Part shown: one piece after another, positions 4,569 through 6,364 of the stretch | Numbering within the stretch: position 1 is the first letter of the stretch | Layout: each line of letters begins with the position of its first letter | NCBI GenBank assembly: GCA_019415425.1 | Contig: DXZF01000378.1 | Location: 1 to 6,364 of the forward strand | Direction of reading: 5' to 3' | DNA: 6,364 bases | DNA from: Bacillota bacterium | GTDB lineage: Bacteria > Bacillota > Clostridia > Christensenellales > QAND01 | Position numbers and translations under genes: made by a program | The notes under the pieces: model-generated | The model's database searches: none | Told to the model about the DNA's origin: nothing | The model's input: only the letters and a program-made list of their open reading frames with translations

Positions 4569-6291
4569 AGAGCAAAAGACGGGGCTGATCGCGCTGACCA
4601 GGCGGCTGTTCCGCATGGCGGCGCCCGAGAAAAAACTGCTCACGCTGTCCACGCTCACAAGCGTGCTGGGCAACGCCGGGCACATGGGCCTGATGGGCTT
4701 TGGGGCGCTGGCGCTGCTGCGCGCCGCGGGCCGAATTGCCGCGGGCAGCGTCGCGCTGTGGTGCGCGTGCATGCTGCTCAGCGCGGGCTGCATCGTGCTG
4801 TGCCGCTATGCGGAGGGGTATGCCTCGCACGCGGGCGCGTACCGGTTGCTGGCCAAGATGCGCGTGCACATGTTTGAGACGCTGCGCCGCCTGGCGCCGG
4901 CCTGCCTGATGGACCGGCAAAAGGGCGATGTGCTGTCGGTGGCGGTGTCGGATATCGAGACAATCGAATTCTTCTTTGCCCACACCATCGGCCCGCTGTT
5001 CACGGTCATCCTGTTGCCGTGCATCACGCTGGCCGTCGCGTGGGCCTGCCACCCGCTGTACGTATTGGCGCTGCTGCCGGTGTACCTGATCGTCAGCCTG
5101 GGCCTGCCGCTTCTGGCCATCCGCACCGGGCGCAACATCGGCATGCGGTACCGCACGCAGCTGGGCGAGCTCAAATCCCTGCTGCTGCAGAGCGTGTACG
5201 GCCTGCGCGATATACAGATCTACGGCAACGGCCCGGCGCGCATGGCGCTGTGCAGGGACAAGACGCGGCAGATCAACCGCAGCGCCCACCAGCTGACGCT
5301 GCACCGCCAACTGGTCACGGCAGCGCCCACGTTCTTCATCTACCTGGCGCGGATTCTCGTCGCGGCCGTGGCGGCCACGCGCTTTCTGAGCGGGGCGGAT
5401 CCCGCGGGCGTGGTGGTGCTCTCGTGCATCGTGTCGGCCTCGTTCTCCACCACGCAGTCGCTCACCACCGTGATCACCAGCCTGCTGGAAACCTATGCCG
5501 CGGCAGAGCGCATATTTGCCATCGAGGATACCGTTCCCCTCGTGCGGCAGGCCCCCGATGCAAAGCCGGTGGGGGCGATCGAGCGCATCGATTTTTGCGA
5601 CGTCTCCTTTGGCTACCGGGCGGATGTACAGCAGCCGCTGCGCCACCTCGATCTGACCATCCGCCGGGGGGAACACATCGGGCTGATGGGCGAGAGCGGG
5701 TCCGGCAAATCCACGCTCATCCGGCTGCTGCTGCGCTTTTGGGATCCCGACGCCGGGGAGGTTCGCGTCAACGGCACGCCGCTTACGCAGTTGGATCTCT
5801 CGCAGCTGTACCGGCGCGTGGCGGTGCTGGAGCAGGATACCTTCCTCTTCAACGACACGCTCTTTCAAAACATCGCCCTGGGCAAGCCGGATGCGACCCA
5901 GCAGGAGGTGGAGCAGGCGGCCGAGGCGGCGGGACTGCACGCGTGGATTTGCACGCTGCCGCAGGGCTACCAGACGCACATGGGCGAGATGGGCAACCGC
6001 ATTTCGGGCGGGGAACGGCAGCGCATCGGCATTGCGCGCACGCTGCTGATGCAGCCCGACGTGTTGATTCTGGACGAGCCGACCAGCAATCTCGACGTGC
6101 TCAACGAAAAGGCGCTGCTCAAGACGCTGCGCGAGGCGTATGCGGACAAGACGGTGCTCATGGTCTCGCACCGGGCCTCGACATTGACCGACTGCACGCG
6201 CGTGCTGCGCGTGCAGGACGGCGCGCTTACCACGCTGCGCGACAGCGACGCGGCGCGCGGGGGAGGGGAAAACGGCGTTGGAAGCGTTTGA
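4561..6291 (+). CDS. ABC exporter half-transporter, CydC-like permease-ATPase fusion
   Basis: This encodes 576 residues and is the partner of the preceding half-transporter. The start ATG 4561 follows an almost ideal ribosome binding site and overlaps the upstream stop codon. Six membrane segments are visible at about 26-55, 64-81, 141-162, 165-186, 252-275 and 283-300. The stretch 'DIETIEFFFAHTIGPL' (131-146) is typical of CydC-like proteins. The ATPase domain carries Walker A 'GESGSGKST' (377-385, Lys383), Q-loop Gln425, a slightly altered signature 'ISGGE' (481-485), Walker B Asp505 with catalytic Glu506, and switch His537. Both nucleotide sites of the heterodimer therefore look competent. 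The role is inferred to be ATP-driven export of a small molecule across the cytoplasmic membrane; thiols are one possibility from the E. coli CydDC precedent. Downstream, its last 14 nt overlap the start of a third gene. Confidence 0.9.
   Translation: MRREQKTGLIALTRRLFRMAAPEKKLLTLSTLTSVLGNAGHMGLMGFGALALLRAAGRIAAGSVALWCACMLLSAGCIVLCRYAEGYASHAGAYRLLAKMRVHMFETLRRLAPACLMDRQKGDVLSVAVSDIETIEFFFAHTIGPLFTVILLPCITLAVAWACHPLYVLALLPVYLIVSLGLPLLAIRTGRNIGMRYRTQLGELKSLLLQSVYGLRDIQIYGNGPARMALCRDKTRQINRSAHQLTLHRQLVTAAPTFFIYLARILVAAVAATRFLSGADPAGVVVLSCIVSASFSTTQSLTTVITSLLETYAAAERIFAIEDTVPLVRQAPDAKPVGAIERIDFCDVSFGYRADVQQPLRHLDLTIRRGEHIGLMGESGSGKSTLIRLLLRFWDPDAGEVRVNGTPLTQLDLSQLYRRVAVLEQDTFLFNDTLFQNIALGKPDATQQEVEQAAEAAGLHAWICTLPQGYQTHMGEMGNRISGGERQRIGIARTLLMQPDVLILDEPTSNLDVLNEKALLKTLREAYADKTVLMVSHRASTLTDCTRVLRVQDGALTTLRDSDAARGGGENGVGSV
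6259..6268 (+). promoter_or_regulatory. Ribosome binding site that defines the third operon gene
   Basis: The purine run GGGGGAGGGG lies within the end of the CydC-like gene, 9 nt before TTG 6278. No other start codon in that frame is near it. This site is the main reason to accept a TTG start for the partial gene that follows. Confidence 0.65.
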
Positions 6292-6364
6292 TTCGCGGCG
6301 CAACCGGGTGGTGCGCACACCGCATGGCGTGGTCAAGACGTACGCCTGCGCGCAGGCCATGGCC
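6278..6364 (+). CDS. N-terminal start of a probable phosphotransferase/kinase-like protein (3' end outside window)
   Basis: The frame beginning at TTG 6278 is open for all 29 remaining codons and has a good ribosome binding site. It overlaps the CydC-like gene by 14 nt, so translational coupling is likely. The peptide contains 'RNRVVRTPHGVVKTYA' (residues 8-23). This resembles the first beta-hairpin of APH/choline-kinase-like enzymes, where a residue pattern such as 'xVyRxxdGxVvKxy' leads to the ATP-binding lysine (here Lys20) and is followed by a helix of the 'AxxREAxxL' type; the window ends at 'AQAMA', where such a helix would begin. The kinase reading rests on about 15 residues and is tentative. 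Another protein with a similar N-terminal strand pair is possible. The existence of a gene here is better supported than its function. Confidence 0.6.
   Translation, partial: MEAFDSRRNRVVRTPHGVVKTYACAQAMA

Noticed and set aside
4390..6360. 656-codon open frame on the minus strand across the CydC-like gene, longer than the sense gene
   Set aside because: It lies antisense to a gene with all ABC motifs; its Arg/Ala/His-rich product has no recognisable domain. Long antisense frames are expected in GC-rich coding DNA.
1..6364. CRISPR array, insertion sequence or phage genes
   Set aside because: No regularly spaced direct repeats, no terminal inverted repeats with a transposase, and no phage-type proteins are visible.

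Overview
The window is a GC-rich bacterial chromosome segment, clearly above 60% G+C by eye. It carries the 3' end of one gene, a tRNA gene, one complete stand-alone gene, and a tightly packed operon that runs off the right edge. All supported genes are on the + strand. The protein types, a Mbeg1-like (DUF2974) hydrolase-fold protein, a paired CydD/CydC-like exporter and a WtpA-like oxyanion-binding protein, fit a high-GC anaerobic clostridium (Bacillota). The consensus sigma-A-type promoters and the CCA-encoding tRNA agree with this. No phylogenetic marker is present, so the organism call is an inference.

Layout. 1-408: C-terminal part of a molybdate/tungstate-type solute-binding protein. 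409-780: an extended -10 promoter, tRNA-Pro(GGG) with encoded CCA, and two successive intrinsic terminators. 781-1185: gene-free, GC-rich, several stem-loops, and a plausible promoter plus a short palindrome before the next gene. 1186-2457: a DUF2974 alpha/beta-hydrolase-like protein with a GHSKGG elbow and a disordered tail. 2458-2801: gene-free; it holds a perfect 9-bp hairpin and a good promoter (TTGCCA-17-TAAAAT) with inverted repeats on both sides. 2802-6291: two overlapping genes for the halves of a heterodimeric ABC exporter related to CydDC, each a membrane domain fused to an ATPase with every catalytic motif intact. 6278-6364: the first 29 codons of a third operon gene, starting at TTG inside the end of the second ABC gene and resembling the N-terminus of a small-molecule phosphotransferase/kinase-like protein.

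How the genes work together. The two ABC half-transporters overlap by 8 nt and the downstream gene overlaps by another 14 nt, so the three are probably co-transcribed and translationally coupled from the promoter at 2719-2747. The palindrome GTTAGT-TTTT-ACTAAC just after the predicted start site is the best candidate for a repressor operator on the exporter. The substrate cannot be read from the sequence. CydDC of Escherichia coli exports cysteine and glutathione, but no cydAB is visible here and clostridial relatives of this family are often unassigned. I see no mobile element, CRISPR array or clear new defence system. The most interesting points are the doubly palindromic exporter promoter, the exporter-kinase coupling, and the unexplained hairpins in the two gene-free stretches.
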